From the NCBI GenBank assembly GCA_023512015.1, contig JAIMAI010000013.1:1-59724 (forward strand): 59,724 nt of DNA, in the 5' to 3' direction. Shown here one piece after another: positions 18,876 to 29,795 of the stretch; position 1 is the stretch's first letter, and every line of letters begins with the position of its first letter. This stretch comes from Acidothermus sp. GTDB taxonomy: Bacteria > Actinomycetota > Actinomycetes > Acidothermales > Acidothermaceae. A model generated the notes under the pieces. It saw only the letters and a list, made by a program, of their open reading frames with translations, was not told the DNA's origin and ran no database searches. A program made the translations under genes and the position numbers.

Positions 18876-19907
18876 TCAGTGGCTGCGAGGTTCCGAGATC
18901 AGCACCGGTTGGAGGGATTCGAATTCCTCGACGCACTTGCCTGCGCCGAGTGCGACCGAATCGAGCGGCCGCTCCGTGATGTGGATCGGCATGCCGGTTT
19001 CGTGGCGCAGCCGCTCGTCCAGCCCGGTGAGCAAGGCTCCACCGCCGGTCAAGACGATTCCGCGATCCATGATGTCGCCCGCAAGTTCGGGTGGGCATTT
19101 GTCGAGGGTGACCTTGACGGCGTCCACGATGGCGTTCACCGGCTCGTCGATGGCTTTGCGGATTTCCGCGGCGCTCACCACGATCGTTTTCGGGAGGCCG
19201 GAGACCAGGTCGCGGCCTCGGATTTCGGCGTGCGGCTCGTCGGGGCTGGGGAACGCGGAGCCGATCGCCATCTTGATTTCCTCCGCCGTACGCTCCCCGA
19301 GCATGAGCGAGTATTCCTTCTTGATGTAGTTGATGATCGCCGAGTCCAGCTCGTCTCCCCCGACGCGGATCGACTGGCTGGTGACGATCCCCCCAAGGCT
19401 GATCACGGCGACTTCGGTGGTGCCACCCCCGATGTCGACGACCATGTTCCCGGTCGGCTCGTGGACCGGGAGCCCGGCGCCGATCGCGGCCGCCATCGGT
19501 TCTTCGATGATGTAGACGCTGCGCGCCCCCGCGGCGTAGCCGGCGTCCTTGACCGCACGCTGTTCCACGGCGGTGCAGCCGCTCGGGACGCAGACCACCA
19601 GTCGCGGCCCGCGGGCCAGGTGGCGGCGGCGGTGCACCTTCTGGATGAAGTACCGCAGCATCCGTTCGGTGGTGTCGAAGTCCGCGATGACGCCGTCTTT
19701 CAGCGGGCGAATCGCCACGATGTTCCCCGGCGTCCGGCCGATCATACGTTTGGCTTCGATGCCGACCGCGAGAATGCCCCCGGTGTTGGTGTTGATGGCA
19801 ACCACAGAGGGTTCGTTGAGCACGATGCCGCGGCCGCGGACGTAGACGAGGGTGTTGGCGGTTCCGAGGTCGACCGCCATGTCACGGCCGAAGATCGAAC
19901 TGGGCAT
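18876..19907 (-). CDS. mreB: Actin-like rod-shape protein MreB
   Basis: Bacterial actin that organises the elongation complex. The 343 residues contain the phosphate-1 loop [16 protein letters not shown] (17-32), phosphate-2 [15 protein letters not shown], and the adenosine motif [18 protein letters not shown]. The start has GAAGGCGAG upstream. It heads the mreBCD-mrdA-rodA unit. About 140 bp upstream without a gene separate it from ndk and presumably hold its promoter. Confidence 0.98.
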   Translation of the reverse strand: MPSSIFGRDMAVDLGTANTLVYVRGRGIVLNEPSVVAINTNTGGILAVGIEAKRMIGRTPGNIVAIRPLKDGVIADFDTTERMLRYFIQKVHRRRHLARGPRLVVCVPSGCTAVEQRAVKDAGYAAGARSVYIIEEPMAAAIGAGLPVHEPTGNMVVDIGGGTTEVAVISLGGIVTSQSIRVGGDELDSAIINYIKKEYSLMLGERTAEEIKMAIGSAFPSPDEPHAEIRGRDLVSGLPKTIVVSAAEIRKAIDEPVNAIVDAVKVTLDKCPPELAGDIMDRGIVLTGGGALLTGLDERLRHETGMPIHITERPLDSVALGAGKCVEEFESLQPVLISEPRSH

Positions 19908-20048
19908 GGGCTGCTCGCCTTCCGTTGAGCGTTCCGATGGAACGAAGCGACGTCGCTTCAGCTGGCCCTTGCAGGCAGCGCAGCCATGCTACGGGGTCGG
20001 GACGGTCTCGGGCAAAAAGCCCAGCACAAACGGCGTTTCCGAAGAGGC

Positions 20049-20465
20049 TCAGTCGGTCCCCGGGAAGAACAATTGGATCTCGCGAGTAGCGGACGGCACG
20101 GAATCCGAGCCGTGGACGAGATTTTCCGTGACCAGGGTGCCGAAATCTCCGCGGATCGTTCCGGGCGGGGCTGCGACCGGATCAGTGGGTCCCATGAGCG
20201 CTCGGACGGCGGCCACCGCCCGTGGACCCTCTACGACCGCGGCCACCAGCGGCCCGGAGGTGATGAAGGCGAGCAGGTCGTCGAAGAATGGTTTGTCCAC
20301 GTGTTCGGCGTAGTGGCGGCGGGCCGTCTCCTCGCCGATCGTGCGGAGCTCCAAAGCGACCAACCGGAGACCCTTGCGTTCGATTCGCCCCAGGATCTCG
20401 CCGACCAGACCACGGCGCACAGCGTCCGGCTTGATCAGGACGAGGGTGCGTTCGACGTCCGCCAC
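20049..20465 (-). CDS. ndk: Nucleoside diphosphate kinase
   Basis: Balances NTP pools by phosphate transfer through a phosphohistidine. The 138 residues start at GTG 20465 ([16 protein letters not shown]) behind GGAAGGAG. Family features: [22 protein letters not shown] in [13 protein letters not shown], and a C-terminal GSDS. The catalytic region normally reads NxxHGSD, seen here as NLVHGSDS. The longer upstream frame is shadow sequence of the exporter gene. Confidence 0.97.
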   Translation of the reverse strand: MADVERTLVLIKPDAVRRGLVGEILGRIERKGLRLVALELRTIGEETARRHYAEHVDKPFFDDLLAFITSGPLVAAVVEGPRAVAAVRALMGPTDPVAAPPGTIRGDFGTLVTENLVHGSDSVPSATREIQLFFPGTD

Positions 20466-20542
20466 CGCCGCTCCTTCCTTCGATCCGCGGCCGCTGTCCT
20501 TCCTGCGCTTTCCTGCGAGCGCGGCCGGCTCCGGCGGGGTGA

Positions 20543-21346
20543 TCAGTGTAGCAACAGCCGCGCCAACCTCCGCACGGCGACCGCACCGCCGATCAACCCC
20601 ATGGCGGCGAGGTAGCCGCAGTCGGCGAGCAGCCCGGGGTGCAACCCGCCGAGGAGCAAGGCCCGCTGGACGTCGACCGCCTGGTACAGCGGTGTCCACC
20701 GGACGACGTGCGCCAACGCCCCGGGGTAGGTGGAGAGCGGGTAGAAGGTCGCGGAGAAAAGGAAGAGCGGGAGCAGGACCAGGGTGACCCACTCGAAGTC
20801 CTGCCAGCTACGCATGAACGTGGTTGCCGCCATGCCGCAGGCCGCGAACGCCAGCCCTTCCAGGACGGCAAAAGGCAGGGCGAGCAGCGCGGCGAAGGAG
20901 TGGACGAGGCCCATCGCCGCGCACACGACCAGGAAAGCCGCCGAATAGATCACGCCTCGGCCGAGCGACCAGACGATTTCCCCGACCGCAACGTCCCCGG
21001 GTCCCAGCGGGGTGGCCAGGATGCCCTCATAGATTTTCGCGTATTTCAGTTTCCAGAAGACGTTGAACGTCGAGTCGTAGATGGCGCCGTTCATCGCGGA
21101 CGACGCCAACATCGCGGGGGCCACGAACGCGGTGTAGTCGATGACCTGCCCGTGGAAGGAAATCGACGGCACCAACTTGCCGATCCCCACTCCGACCGCC
21201 AGCAGGTAGAACAACGGCTCGAAGAATCCGGAGACGATGATGATCCAGGTGTGTCGGTAGACCATGAGGCTTCGTTCGACGAGGACGAGTCCTCGTCGTC
21301 CGCCGAGCGCCCCGTAGGGGAAAATCCGCAAGGTCAAGGCCGCCAC
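20543..21346 (-). CDS. ABC-2 type transporter permease (second of two)
   Basis: Membrane part of an export ABC transporter. The 267 residues contain six hydrophobic segments and the ABC-2 family motif near the end ([26 protein letters not shown]). The start at GTG 21346 follows GGTGGAG at the end of the preceding permease. It forms a unit with permease 21349-22158 and ATPase 22194-23132. The substrate is unknown; related DrrAB-like systems export lipophilic drugs or lipids. Confidence 0.9.
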   Translation of the reverse strand: MAALTLRIFPYGALGGRRGLVLVERSLMVYRHTWIIIVSGFFEPLFYLLAVGVGIGKLVPSISFHGQVIDYTAFVAPAMLASSAMNGAIYDSTFNVFWKLKYAKIYEGILATPLGPGDVAVGEIVWSLGRGVIYSAAFLVVCAAMGLVHSFAALLALPFAVLEGLAFAACGMAATTFMRSWQDFEWVTLVLLPLFLFSATFYPLSTYPGALAHVVRWTPLYQAVDVQRALLLGGLHPGLLADCGYLAAMGLIGGAVAVRRLARLLLH

Positions 21347-21348
21347 GG

Positions 21349-22158
21349 CTACTCCACCAACCTGTGCCGGAAATTCCTCGCCGCCACCACGGATCCGACG
21401 GCGGCGCACCCGATGAGGAAGCTGAGATGGACGACGACCATCGGCCATCCGCCGTCCTCGAGAATGCCGGTGGTGGCGTCCCGGGTGAGTGCCACCCCAT
21501 GCCACAGCGGCGTGAGATAAGCGAGCGGACGAATCCAGCTCGGGAGCTGGCTCACCGCGAAGAAAGTGCCGGAGAAGAGGAACATCGGGACGATGACGAA
21601 CCGCTGCAGGGCGGAGAACCCGTTGTCGTGTTCTTGCACCACCGCGAACGCGGCGATCGGCGCGGCGAAAGCGGCTCCCACCAGCAGACTGATCGGCACG
21701 GCGGCGACGGCGAAGACGCTGCGGATACCACCGAAAGCGGCCACCGCGGCCAGGTAGAACGCGGCGGACATCGCGACCCTGGTGAGTACCCACAACAGAT
21801 GGCCGACGAAGACATCGGCGACCGACAGCGGAGTCGCGAGCATCGCGTGATAGGTACGGATCCATTTCACCGAGGCCAACACGGGGTAGGTGGCTTCGAT
21901 GGCCGCGACCTGCATCGCAGTGGCGGCGACGAGTCCCGGGGCGATGAATTGCAGATAGCTCAATTCCGCACTCCCGGGCGCGGCACGAATGAGGGAGCCG
22001 AGCCCCACCCCCATCGCGGCCAGATACAGCACGGGATTGACCGCGGTGCTCACCACCGAACCGCGCCAGGTGCGCCGGTACCCGGTCACCCAGTAGCGGT
22101 AGCAACGCCACATCCGGCTTGCGGAGAAACCGCCGGATGCTGCGCGGGTCGCGGCCAC
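21349..22158 (-). CDS. ABC-2 type transporter permease (first of two)
   Basis: The 269 residues contain six membrane segments: TAVNPVLYLAAMGVGLGSLI, then VAMSAAFYLAAVAAFGGI and others. It also carries the ABC-2 region FLFSGTFFAVSQLPSWIRPLAYLTPLWHG-like near residue 200, split here for length. The start GTG 22158 follows a strong GGAGGAAAG; the longer frame upstream is antisense-like. It is paralogous in layout to the next permease, so the exporter is probably a heterodimer. Confidence 0.9.
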   Translation of the reverse strand: MAATRAASGGFSASRMWRCYRYWVTGYRRTWRGSVVSTAVNPVLYLAAMGVGLGSLIRAAPGSAELSYLQFIAPGLVAATAMQVAAIEATYPVLASVKWIRTYHAMLATPLSVADVFVGHLLWVLTRVAMSAAFYLAAVAAFGGIRSVFAVAAVPISLLVGAAFAAPIAAFAVVQEHDNGFSALQRFVIVPMFLFSGTFFAVSQLPSWIRPLAYLTPLWHGVALTRDATTGILEDGGWPMVVVHLSFLIGCAAVGSVVAARNFRHRLVE

Positions 22159-22193
22159 GGTCTTTCCTCCGAGGATTCGTCGGGGTCGATGGG

Positions 22194-23132
22194 TCAGTCG
22201 ATGAGGCTGCGTCCGGTGAGACGGAGGAACACGTCTTCCAGGGTGGAGCGGCGCACCAGGCTCGCCACCGGCGTGAGTCCGCGGGCGTGCACCGCGGCCA
22301 GGCAGGCGTCGCCGTCGTGGGTGTAGACGAGCAGCCGATCCGGGAGGACGTCGATCCGTTCCGCCAGCCCGTCGATCCGCGGGGCGACGGATTCGTTCTC
22401 CCCCAACGGAAAACGGAGTTCCACCACGTCGCGGGTGGAATACCGCTCGATGAGCTGCCACGGTGAGCCGCGCGCGATGATACGACCCTTGTCCATCACC
22501 ACGAGCTCATCGCAGAGTTGTTCGGCTTCATCCATGTAATGCGTGGTCAGCACCAACGTGACCCCTTGCTGCTTGAGCCGAAAGAGCCTGTCCCACACCA
22601 CGTGCCGCGCCTGCGGGTCGAGACCGGTGGTGGGTTCGTCCAGCAGCAGCAACCGGGGTTCGTTGATGAGCGCCCGTGCGATGGTGAGCCGGCGTTTCAT
22701 GCCTCCGGAGAGCGGCTCCACCTTGTCGTTGGCCCGGTCGGCCAGTTGGACGAAGTCCAGCAGCTCGTCGGCCCTGCTGCGCAGCACGGACCGCGGCAAT
22801 CCGAAATAGCGCCCGTAGACGATGAGGTTTTCCCGCACCGTGAGTTCGAGGTCCAGGGTGTCCTGTTGGGGAACCACCCCGAGCTGCGCACGGATCCGCG
22901 GCCCGTCGCGTACCGGGTCGAGCCCGAGAATCCGCAGCGTTCCCCCGGAAGGCGGAGAAACGCATCCGATCATGCGCATCGTCGAAGATTTACCCGCCCC
23001 GTTCGGGCCGAGGAAGCCGAAGGCTTGGCCCGCGGCGACCTCGAAATCGATGTGGTCGACCGCCACGAAATCGCCGTACTTCTTCACCAAACCGCGGGCG
23101 CTGATGAGGGTGGCGTCGTCCTGCGCTTTCAT
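22194..23132 (-). CDS. ABC exporter ATP-binding subunit (DrrA-like)
   Basis: The 312-residue ATPase powers the two permeases that follow. Walker A is FLGPNGAGKSST, the signature LSGGMKRRLTIARALI, Walker B LLLLDEPTTGLD and the H-loop LVLTTHYMDEAEQLCDELV. A C-terminal accessory domain of about 90 residues, typical of DrrA-type ATPases, follows. The ATG at 23132 overlaps the DUF4233 stop (TGATG), so this exporter appears to be transcribed from the valS-folC side. Confidence 0.94.
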   Translation of the reverse strand: MKAQDDATLISARGLVKKYGDFVAVDHIDFEVAAGQAFGFLGPNGAGKSSTMRMIGCVSPPSGGTLRILGLDPVRDGPRIRAQLGVVPQQDTLDLELTVRENLIVYGRYFGLPRSVLRSRADELLDFVQLADRANDKVEPLSGGMKRRLTIARALINEPRLLLLDEPTTGLDPQARHVVWDRLFRLKQQGVTLVLTTHYMDEAEQLCDELVVMDKGRIIARGSPWQLIERYSTRDVVELRFPLGENESVAPRIDGLAERIDVLPDRLLVYTHDGDACLAAVHARGLTPVASLVRRSTLEDVFLRLTGRSLID

Positions 23133-23488
23133 CACGCCTCGCGGATCGCCTTCGCTCCGAGGAAAATCGCCGTCACCCACAGCGCAGAGAAGACGACGCC
23201 GAGGGCATACATGGCGGGCACGACGATCCCGCAGGCGATGGCGAGTACCTGCATCACGGTGCCGAGCAGATACCCCCAACGGCGCCGCAGACCGGCGGCA
23301 GCGATGATGCATCCCACCGCGAGGCCGACCCCGACGGGGATGGCGACGGCGGGAGCGATCCCCGCCATCACCACCGCCGCGATGATGCCGAGCCAGAAGA
23401 CGACGACTTCCATGCCGAGTACGCCCGCCGCCAGCCGGTGTGCCTCCCGTCGCGCCCGGGCGAGTCGAGCGCCGTGGTCGACGTCCAT
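23132..23488 (-). CDS. DUF4233 membrane protein
   Basis: A 118-residue membrane protein with four hydrophobic segments (EVVVFWLGIIAAVVMAG, VGVGLAVGCIIAAAG and two more). DUF4233 proteins regularly follow folC in actinobacteria; their role is unknown. The gene lies 3 bp after folC. Confidence 0.85.
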   Translation of the reverse strand: MDVDHGARLARARREAHRLAAGVLGMEVVVFWLGIIAAVVMAGIAPAVAIPVGVGLAVGCIIAAAGLRRRWGYLLGTVMQVLAIACGIVVPAMYALGVVFSALWVTAIFLGAKAIREA

Positions 23489-23491
23489 GGG

Positions 23492-24808
23492 TTACCTCCG
23501 GAGCAGCCGACGCGCTTCCCCGGCGGTCACGACGGAGCCGGTGACGAGCACGCCGATTCCTTCACCGTCGGACGCGCGGGCGAGGGCGAGATCCAGCGCT
23601 TCGTCGAGCCGATCCACCGCTACGACGGCGGAACGGTCGAAGAATTCTTCCGCCTGCCGCGCCAGGTCGGCGGGGGAGAGTGCACGATGCGAGCTGCTGC
23701 GGGTGGCGATGAGTTCGCTCAATGCCGGCCGGAGGGCCGCGAGAATTCCCCGCACATCCTTGTCGGCCAAAGCGCCGACGACCCCGATGAGCCGACTGAA
23801 GGCGAATTCCTCCTGAAGGGCCCGTGCGGTGACCGCCGCTCCCGCCGGATTGTGGCTGGCGTCGACGATGACGGTGGGGGTGGCCCGCACCACTTCGAGT
23901 CGTCCCGGTGAGGAGATTCCCGCGAACGCTTCACGGACCAGTTCGACGTCGAGCGGGTGCTCCTCGCTGAGGAAGGATTCCACGGCCGCCAAGGCCACCG
24001 CCGCGTTGGACGCCTGGAATTCCCCGTGCAAGGGAAGGAATACCTCGGGGTACGTCCGGCGCAGACCTGCGATCGTCAGCAACTGCCCCCCGACCGCGAT
24101 TCTCCTTTCCCGGACGGCGAAATCGACGCATTCGCGGACCACGTCCGCCCCTACCTCCCGCGCCCGGGCCGAGAGGACTTCCGCGGCATCGGGATGTTGG
24201 CGGGAGAGGACGGCGGTCTGCCCGGACTTTATGATGCCGGCTTTTTCCGAAGCTATCTGCGCGATGGTGTTCCCGAGATGCGCCTGGTGGTCGAGGTCGA
24301 CCGGGGTGACCACCGACACCGGGGCCCGCACGATGTTCGTCGCGTCGAGACGCCCTCCCATGCCGACCTCCACCACGGCCACGTCCACCGGTGCGGCGGC
24401 GAAAGCGGCGAAAGCCATCCCGGTGACGGCCTCGAAGAACGACAACCGGCTCGGGAAACGCCGGTCGACCATCTCCAGGTAGGGGGTGAGCTCGTGGTAG
24501 GTGTCGACGAACGCTTGCTCGGAAATCGGTTCACCGTCGATGCATATCCGCTCCGTCATCGACTCCAGGTGCGGACTGGTGTACCGCCCGGTTCGCAAAT
24601 TGACCGCACGAAGCAGCGCATCGACCATACGTGCCGTCGATGTCTTCCCGTTGGTGCCGGCGATGTGGACCGACGGATAAGCCACTTGCGGATCGCCCAG
24701 GAGTTCCATCAGCGCGGTCATCCGTTCGAGTTTCCACTCGATCTTCGATTCCGGCCAGCGGGCGAGGAGTTCCTTCTCGACGGCGTCGAATTCGGAGGAG
24801 GAAACCAC
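23492..24808 (-). CDS. folC: Bifunctional dihydrofolate synthase / folylpolyglutamate synthase
   Basis: Adds glutamate to dihydropteroate and to reduced folates. The 438 residues contain P-loop VHIAGTNGKTSTARM near residue 47, the family motif SPHLESMTERI, and EVGMGGRLDATNI with the metal-binding region. The GTG start at 24808 lies 1 bp from the valS stop. The order valS-folC-DUF4233 is standard in actinobacteria. Confidence 0.97.
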   Translation of the reverse strand: MVSSSEFDAVEKELLARWPESKIEWKLERMTALMELLGDPQVAYPSVHIAGTNGKTSTARMVDALLRAVNLRTGRYTSPHLESMTERICIDGEPISEQAFVDTYHELTPYLEMVDRRFPSRLSFFEAVTGMAFAAFAAAPVDVAVVEVGMGGRLDATNIVRAPVSVVTPVDLDHQAHLGNTIAQIASEKAGIIKSGQTAVLSRQHPDAAEVLSARAREVGADVVRECVDFAVRERRIAVGGQLLTIAGLRRTYPEVFLPLHGEFQASNAAVALAAVESFLSEEHPLDVELVREAFAGISSPGRLEVVRATPTVIVDASHNPAGAAVTARALQEEFAFSRLIGVVGALADKDVRGILAALRPALSELIATRSSSHRALSPADLARQAEEFFDRSAVVAVDRLDEALDLALARASDGEGIGVLVTGSVVTAGEARRLLRR

Positions 24809-24809
24809 C

Positions 24810-27524
24810 TCAGCTCCCCCCTTTTTCCAGGCTGGTCAATTGCTCGCTCAGCCGTGCGACGTCCGCCTCGGCCTCGGTGAGCCGAGCCCGCATCTTGGCC
24901 ACGACCGCCTCGGGGGCTTTGGCCAGGAATTCGGCGTTGGCGAGCTTCGCTCGGGCCGTCTCCGCTTCTCGCTCGGCCGCGGTGAGCGCCTTGCGCAACC
25001 GGTTGCGCTCCTTGTCGACGTCGATGGCACCGGAGAGGTCGAAAGCGATACGCACCTCGCCTTCTCCCACGCTCACCACCACCGCAGCGCTCTCGGTGAA
25101 ACCGGGTCCGGCGGGCTCGAGTCGGGCAAGCCGGCGGATTTGCTCTTCGGCGTCGGCCAAACCAGCGGTCCCGAGCCCTTCCAGCAGCGCGGGAACACGT
25201 TGAGCCGGACGCAGGCCCTGCTCGGCACGGAAACGGCGAATCTCGGTGACCACTTCCTGCAGGGCACCCAGCCGCCGTTCCGCCTCCTCGTCGCGCCACG
25301 ACGTATCGACGAGCGGGGGCGCGCCGTCCACCGCAGTGGACGGCCATGCGGCGCGGACCAGGGTTTCTCCGGCGGTGAGCGTGGTCCACAGCTCCTCGGT
25401 GACGAATGGAATCACCGGGTGCCACAGACGCAGCAAGGCGTCCAGGACGTGCCCGAGCACGCGTCGCGTCCGCTGCGCCGTGGCCCCTCCCTGCTCCAGC
25501 GGCAACTTGGCCAGTTCCAGGTACCAGTCGCAGAATTCGTCCCACGTGTAGTGGAAGAGTGCGTCGCACGCTTTGGCGAATTCGAAATCGTCCAGGAAGA
25601 CATCGACCTGTTCGGTCACCGCGGCGAGCCGAGAGAGGATCCAGCGATCGGCGACGGACAAATCCTGCGGAGCAGGGAGTTCGCCTCGAGTCGTCGCCCC
25701 GTTCAGGAGCGCGAACCGCGTCGCGTTCCAAATCTTGTTGACGAAGTTGCGGCTGGCTTGCGCCCACTCCTCGCTCACCGACACGTCGGCACCGGGGGAA
25801 GCGTTGCGTATCAAGGTGAAACGGGTCGCGTCGGCGCCGTACCGGACGATCCAATCCATCGGGTCGATGCCGTTGCCGGCGGATTTGCTCATCTTGCGGC
25901 CGTGCTCGTCGCGGATGAGACCGGTGAGCGCCACCGTTCGGAACGGCACGGAGTCCCGCGGTCCACGGTCCCGCATCGCGTACAGGCCGAACATCATCAT
26001 GCGCGCGACCCAGAAGAAGATGATGTCGTAACCGGTGAGCAGGACCGAGGTCGGGTAGAACTTCGCGAGATCCGGGGTTTCTTCCGGCCATCCGAGCGTG
26101 GAGAACGGCCAGAGTGCCGAGGAGAACCAGGTGTCGAGCACGTCCTCGTCTTGGTGCCACCCTTCCCCACTCGGCACCGGATCGTCCGGCCCGACGACGA
26201 CCATTTCGCCGTTCGGCCCGTACCAGACGGGAATCCGATGGCCCCACCACAGTTGTCGGCTGATGCACCAGTCGTGCATGTTGTCGACCCAGTCGAAATA
26301 CATGCGGGCCATCTCGGGCGGGTGGATCGCGACGTATCCTTGACGCACCGCATTTCCCGCCGCCTTGGCCAGTGACTCGACTTTGACGAACCACTGCAGC
26401 GACAGTCGGGGTTCCACCACCGTGTCGCACCGCGAACAGTGCCCGACGGCGTGCACGTAGGGACGTTTTTCCGCGACCACGAGACCGAGTTCGCGCAGCG
26501 CCGCCAACACCGCCGGACGTGCCTCGAAACGGTCCAGCCCTTGGAACGGACCGGGTGCGGTGATGATTCCGCGTTCGTCCATGATGGTGAGCGCCGGGAG
26601 CCCGTGACGCTGCGCGATTTCGAAGTCGTTGGGGTCGTGCGCGGGGGTCACCTTGACCGCCCCGGTTCCGAAATTCGGATCCACGTGCGGGTCGGCGACT
26701 ACTGGAATGCGCCGGCCGGTGAGGGGCAGCTCGACCTCGGTTCCCACCAGGTGGGCGTACCGCTCGTCGTCCGGGTGGACGGCGACGGCGGTGTCGCCGA
26801 GCATCGTTTCGACCCGCGTGGTGGCGACCGTGATCGGGCCGTAGGAAATGGAGACGAGCTCACCCTCGTCGTCGCTGTGTTCGACCTCGATGTCGGAGAG
26901 CGCGGTCAGGCATCGCGGGCACCAGTTGATGATGCGCTCGGCGCGGTAGATGAGGCCGTCGTCGTACAACTTCTTGAAAATGGTGTGGACGGCGCGCGAC
27001 AGGCCGTCGTCCATGGTGAAACGCTCACGGCTCCAGTCGACCCCTTCGCCGAGGCGACGCATCTGGTCGAGGATTTTCCCGCCGTATTCGGCTTTCCATT
27101 GCCAGACCCGCTCCACGAAGCGCTCGCGCCCGAGGTCGTGTCGGGAGATTCCTTCGCGCGCCAGCTCTCGCTCGACGACGTTCTGCGTGGCGATCCCGGC
27201 GTGATCCATCCCCGGAAGCCAGAGCGTCTCGTAGCCCTGCATCCTGCGGCGACGGGTGAGCACGTCCATCAGGGAATGGTTGAGCGCGTGCCCCATGTGC
27301 AACTGGCCGGTGACGTTCGGCGGAGGAAGGACGATGCAGTAGGGCTCCCGGTCGCTGGTCGCGTCCGCGACGAAGTACCCGGCGGCTATCCACCGCTCGT
27401 AGTGGCGCTGCTCGACACCCTCCGGCGAATAGACGGGCGGAAGATCTCTCCTCACGGCGGCTTCGGTTGAAACTTTCTCCGGGGCAGCGCCGCTCCCCTG
27501 CGAATTCGTGATTTCCGTCGACAC
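24810..27524 (-). CDS. valS: Valyl-tRNA synthetase
   Basis: Charges tRNA-Val and edits mischarged threonine. The 904 residues are a class I synthetase with HIGH motif HMGH (in [15 protein letters not shown]), an editing domain, KMSKS motif in [10 protein letters not shown], an anticodon-binding domain and a C-terminal coiled coil (about 835-900, rich in E/A/R) typical of ValS. The start is GTG (VSTEITNSQ). There is no ribosome binding site; a TAGACT box ends 6 nt upstream, so the mRNA is probably leaderless. Confidence 0.98.
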   Translation of the reverse strand: MSTEITNSQGSGAAPEKVSTEAAVRRDLPPVYSPEGVEQRHYERWIAAGYFVADATSDREPYCIVLPPPNVTGQLHMGHALNHSLMDVLTRRRRMQGYETLWLPGMDHAGIATQNVVERELAREGISRHDLGRERFVERVWQWKAEYGGKILDQMRRLGEGVDWSRERFTMDDGLSRAVHTIFKKLYDDGLIYRAERIINWCPRCLTALSDIEVEHSDDEGELVSISYGPITVATTRVETMLGDTAVAVHPDDERYAHLVGTEVELPLTGRRIPVVADPHVDPNFGTGAVKVTPAHDPNDFEIAQRHGLPALTIMDERGIITAPGPFQGLDRFEARPAVLAALRELGLVVAEKRPYVHAVGHCSRCDTVVEPRLSLQWFVKVESLAKAAGNAVRQGYVAIHPPEMARMYFDWVDNMHDWCISRQLWWGHRIPVWYGPNGEMVVVGPDDPVPSGEGWHQDEDVLDTWFSSALWPFSTLGWPEETPDLAKFYPTSVLLTGYDIIFFWVARMMMFGLYAMRDRGPRDSVPFRTVALTGLIRDEHGRKMSKSAGNGIDPMDWIVRYGADATRFTLIRNASPGADVSVSEEWAQASRNFVNKIWNATRFALLNGATTRGELPAPQDLSVADRWILSRLAAVTEQVDVFLDDFEFAKACDALFHYTWDEFCDWYLELAKLPLEQGGATAQRTRRVLGHVLDALLRLWHPVIPFVTEELWTTLTAGETLVRAAWPSTAVDGAPPLVDTSWRDEEAERRLGALQEVVTEIRRFRAEQGLRPAQRVPALLEGLGTAGLADAEEQIRRLARLEPAGPGFTESAAVVVSVGEGEVRIAFDLSGAIDVDKERNRLRKALTAAEREAETARAKLANAEFLAKAPEAVVAKMRARLTEAEADVARLSEQLTSLEKGGS

Positions 27525-27530
27525 GCGTCG

Positions 27531-27536
27531 AGTCTA
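27531..27536 (-). promoter_or_regulatory. -10 box for a leaderless valS mRNA
   Basis: TAGACT is followed by CGACGC and then the GTG start. A 6-nt spacing puts the transcription start at the start codon. No T-box-like leader is seen in the 137 bp between valS and the divergent gene. Confidence 0.55.
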
Positions 27537-27661
27537 GTCAGCAGGCGAGATCCCTCCCGGAGGTGCAGATCCGATCTCGTCGGATGGACGTGAACCGGTC
27601 AAGGGAGGCCGCGCGACGTCCGAGGACCAAATCGGGCAATCGGCACGAGACGAGGAACACG

Positions 27662-28496
27662 ATGAAGAAGGATCACGCCGCGGAGAGTTTCGAATCCCCA
27701 TACGCGATCACCGTGGTACCGATACGAGGACGCGCCGCCAAGGAAACCCGGAGCCGTAAGCACGAACGCACGCAGTCGGCGGGTCCAGCTCCCGCCGCGC
27801 CCGCGCCGCTTCCTTCTGCTTCCCCGACCGCTCCTCCCGCCGCGCCCCCCGGCTACGCGACTCCGACCGCTCCTCCCGCCGCGCTCCCCGGCTACCGAAC
27901 CCGTATCGGTCGATCTCGCGGCTCCCAGACCTTCGCGCCGTGGGCGTACCGCGCTGCTGGCCCTCGCCGGGGTCGTCGTCCTCGGCGCCGCGGCTTACTG
28001 GGTGGTGCCGAAGGTGACCTCCCACAAGAGCGAGCCCCCGGCCACCGTGGCGTTCCCGGCGCGGGTCGGGCACGACGCGAAGGTCACCGATCCGGCCGTG
28101 CTCGCCCCGATCCGCACCCAGGTCGCCAAGCTGCGCAGCGCCGCTCCCCCGCTCGCGCAGGCAGGTTTCGCCGCATACGGCAGCGGCCCACGAATCGTCG
28201 TGATCGCGGGAGCCGTTCCGACGAACGTTCCGGTGAAAACCGACGCCGATCAGATCGCGGCCGTCACCTCCATCAACCGGGCTCTGACCGCCGCAGGCCA
28301 GGCCGCGAACCTGCGTTCGGCCTCGACGACCGAACCTGGAGTCTGGTGGTGCGGGCCGCTCCGCGGCTCTAAGCCGGGCACCGAGTGCATCGCGGTCGAT
28401 CGGGACGTCGCAATGGTGATCACGGTGTACGGGTCCAACACCGCGGCCAACATGAATGCGGCCCAGGTGGTGCGCTCGCAGGTCGAGCAGCGCTGA
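27662..28496 (+). CDS. Membrane-anchored hypothetical protein with an apparent +1 frameshift
   Basis: The protein is not recognised. ATG 27662 has a good GAGGAA site and reads [19 protein letters not shown], then a Pro/Ala-rich cytoplasmic stretch. From about 27,900 the sensible protein lies in another frame: [20 protein letters not shown], a clear membrane helix, then an exported domain of about 150 residues ending VVRSQVEQR. That domain has two cysteines (WWCGP and TECIA) that could pair. The second frame has no ATG, GTG or TTG start before the helix. The two parts join only if one base is skipped near 27,895-27,930, just after a 33-bp repeat with 39-bp period. This may be a real mutation, a sequencing error or programmed shifting. 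It is divergent from valS. Confidence 0.6.
27824..27895. repeat. 39-bp-period direct repeats in the Pro/Ala-rich segment
   Basis: A 33-bp block starting ccgaccgctcctcccgccgc occurs at 27824-27856 and 27863-27895 with one mismatch in the C-run. Such C-rich repeats are prone to slippage, and the apparent frameshift lies immediately after them. Confidence 0.88.
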
Positions 28497-28514
28497 AAGT
28501 CGAGTGCTGGCGGA

Positions 28515-29795
28515 TCAGGCGCTCTTCTCGCGCCGCTCCCGCTTGGTCACGACCGCGTCGCGCGGCACCAGCGTCGGGTTGACGTTGTTGAGGACGACGT
28601 CACGCGTGATGACGACGCGGGCAACATCTTTGCGGCTGGGGATGTCGTACATCACCGAGAGCAAAACCTCTTCCATGATGGCCCGCAAGCCCCGCGCACC
28701 GGTGCCCCGCAGAATGGCCTGGTCGGCGATCGCCTCCAAGGCGTCGTCGGTGAACTCCAGGTCGACCGAGTCGAGTTCGAACAATTTCTGGTATTGGCGC
28801 ACGAGGGCGTTCTTCGGCTCGGTGAGAATGCGGATCAGCGCGTCCCGGTCCAAATTCGTCACAGTAGTGATCACCGGCAGCCGTCCGACGAATTCCGGAA
28901 TCATCCCGTACTTCAAGAGGTCCTCGGGCATGACGTGCCGGAAGATATCCGCGGTGTCCAGGTCCCGCTTGCCGTGCAAGGTAGCGGTGAAACCAATGCC
29001 CTTCTTCCCGATCCGCGCCTCGATGATTTTCTCCAGGCCCGCGAACGCACCCCCGACGATGAACAACACATTCGTGGTGTCGATCTGGATGAATTCCTGG
29101 TGCGGATGTTTGCGCCCCCCTTGCGGCGGGACGGACGCCGTCGTCCCTTCCAGAATCTTCAGCAGCGCCTGTTGGACCCCCTCGCCGGAGACATCCCGAG
29201 TGATCGAAGGGTTCTCGCTCTTGCGGGCGATCTTGTCGATCTCGTCGATGTAAATGATCCCGGTCTCGGCTTTCTTGACGTCGTAATCGGCCGCCTGGAT
29301 GAGCTTCAGCAGGATGTTCTCCACGTCCTCACCGACGTAGCCGGCTTCGGTGAGCGCCGTCGCGTCCGCGATTGCGAAAGGAACGTTGAGCATCCGCGCC
29401 AACGTCTGGGCCAGGTACGTCTTGCCGCAGCCGGTCGGGCCGATCAACAAGATGTTGGATTTCGCCAGCTCGACCCCGTCGTTGCCACGCCCCGAACCGC
29501 CGGCCTGGATCCGCTTGTAGTGGTTGTAGACGGCGACCGACAGTGCCTTCTTCGCCGTCTCCTGTCCGATCACGTACTGTTCGAGGAACTCATAGATTTC
29601 CCGAGGCTTGGGGAGCTGGTCCCATTTCGTCTCGTGGGATTCGGAGAGCTCCTCCTCGATGATCTCGTTGCACAGATCGATGCATTCGTCGCAGATGTAC
29701 ACCCCGGGACCGGCAATCAGCTTCTTGACCTGCTTCTGGCTCTTGCCGCAGAAGGAACACTTGAGCAGGTCTCCGCCGTCGCCGAGTCGTGCCAC
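28515..29795 (-). CDS. clpX: ATP-dependent Clp protease ATP-binding subunit ClpX
   Basis: Unfoldase that feeds substrates to ClpP. The 426 residues contain an N-terminal zinc-binding domain ([17 protein letters not shown] and [10 protein letters not shown]), Walker A in [15 protein letters not shown], Walker B in [14 protein letters not shown], the pore loop GYVGED and sensor-2 [15 protein letters not shown] 29795 is chosen ([17 protein letters not shown]); the upstream extension is not ClpX-like. It is separated from clpP2 by 315 bp, so it probably has its own promoter. Confidence 0.98.
   Translation of the reverse strand: MARLGDGGDLLKCSFCGKSQKQVKKLIAGPGVYICDECIDLCNEIIEEELSESHETKWDQLPKPREIYEFLEQYVIGQETAKKALSVAVYNHYKRIQAGGSGRGNDGVELAKSNILLIGPTGCGKTYLAQTLARMLNVPFAIADATALTEAGYVGEDVENILLKLIQAADYDVKKAETGIIYIDEIDKIARKSENPSITRDVSGEGVQQALLKILEGTTASVPPQGGRKHPHQEFIQIDTTNVLFIVGGAFAGLEKIIEARIGKKGIGFTATLHGKRDLDTADIFRHVMPEDLLKYGMIPEFVGRLPVITTVTNLDRDALIRILTEPKNALVRQYQKLFELDSVDLEFTDDALEAIADQAILRGTGARGLRAIMEEVLLSVMYDIPSRKDVARVVITRDVVLNNVNPTLVPRDAVVTKRERREKSA

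Noticed and set aside
27525..27661. T-box riboswitch for valS
   Set aside because: No T-box consensus or specifier-loop structure is seen, and a -10 box 6 nt before the start argues for a leaderless mRNA.
28002..28496. Start of the unknown membrane protein at GTG 28002
   Set aside because: This start would remove most of the membrane helix encoded just upstream in the same frame; the frameshift model explains both halves better.
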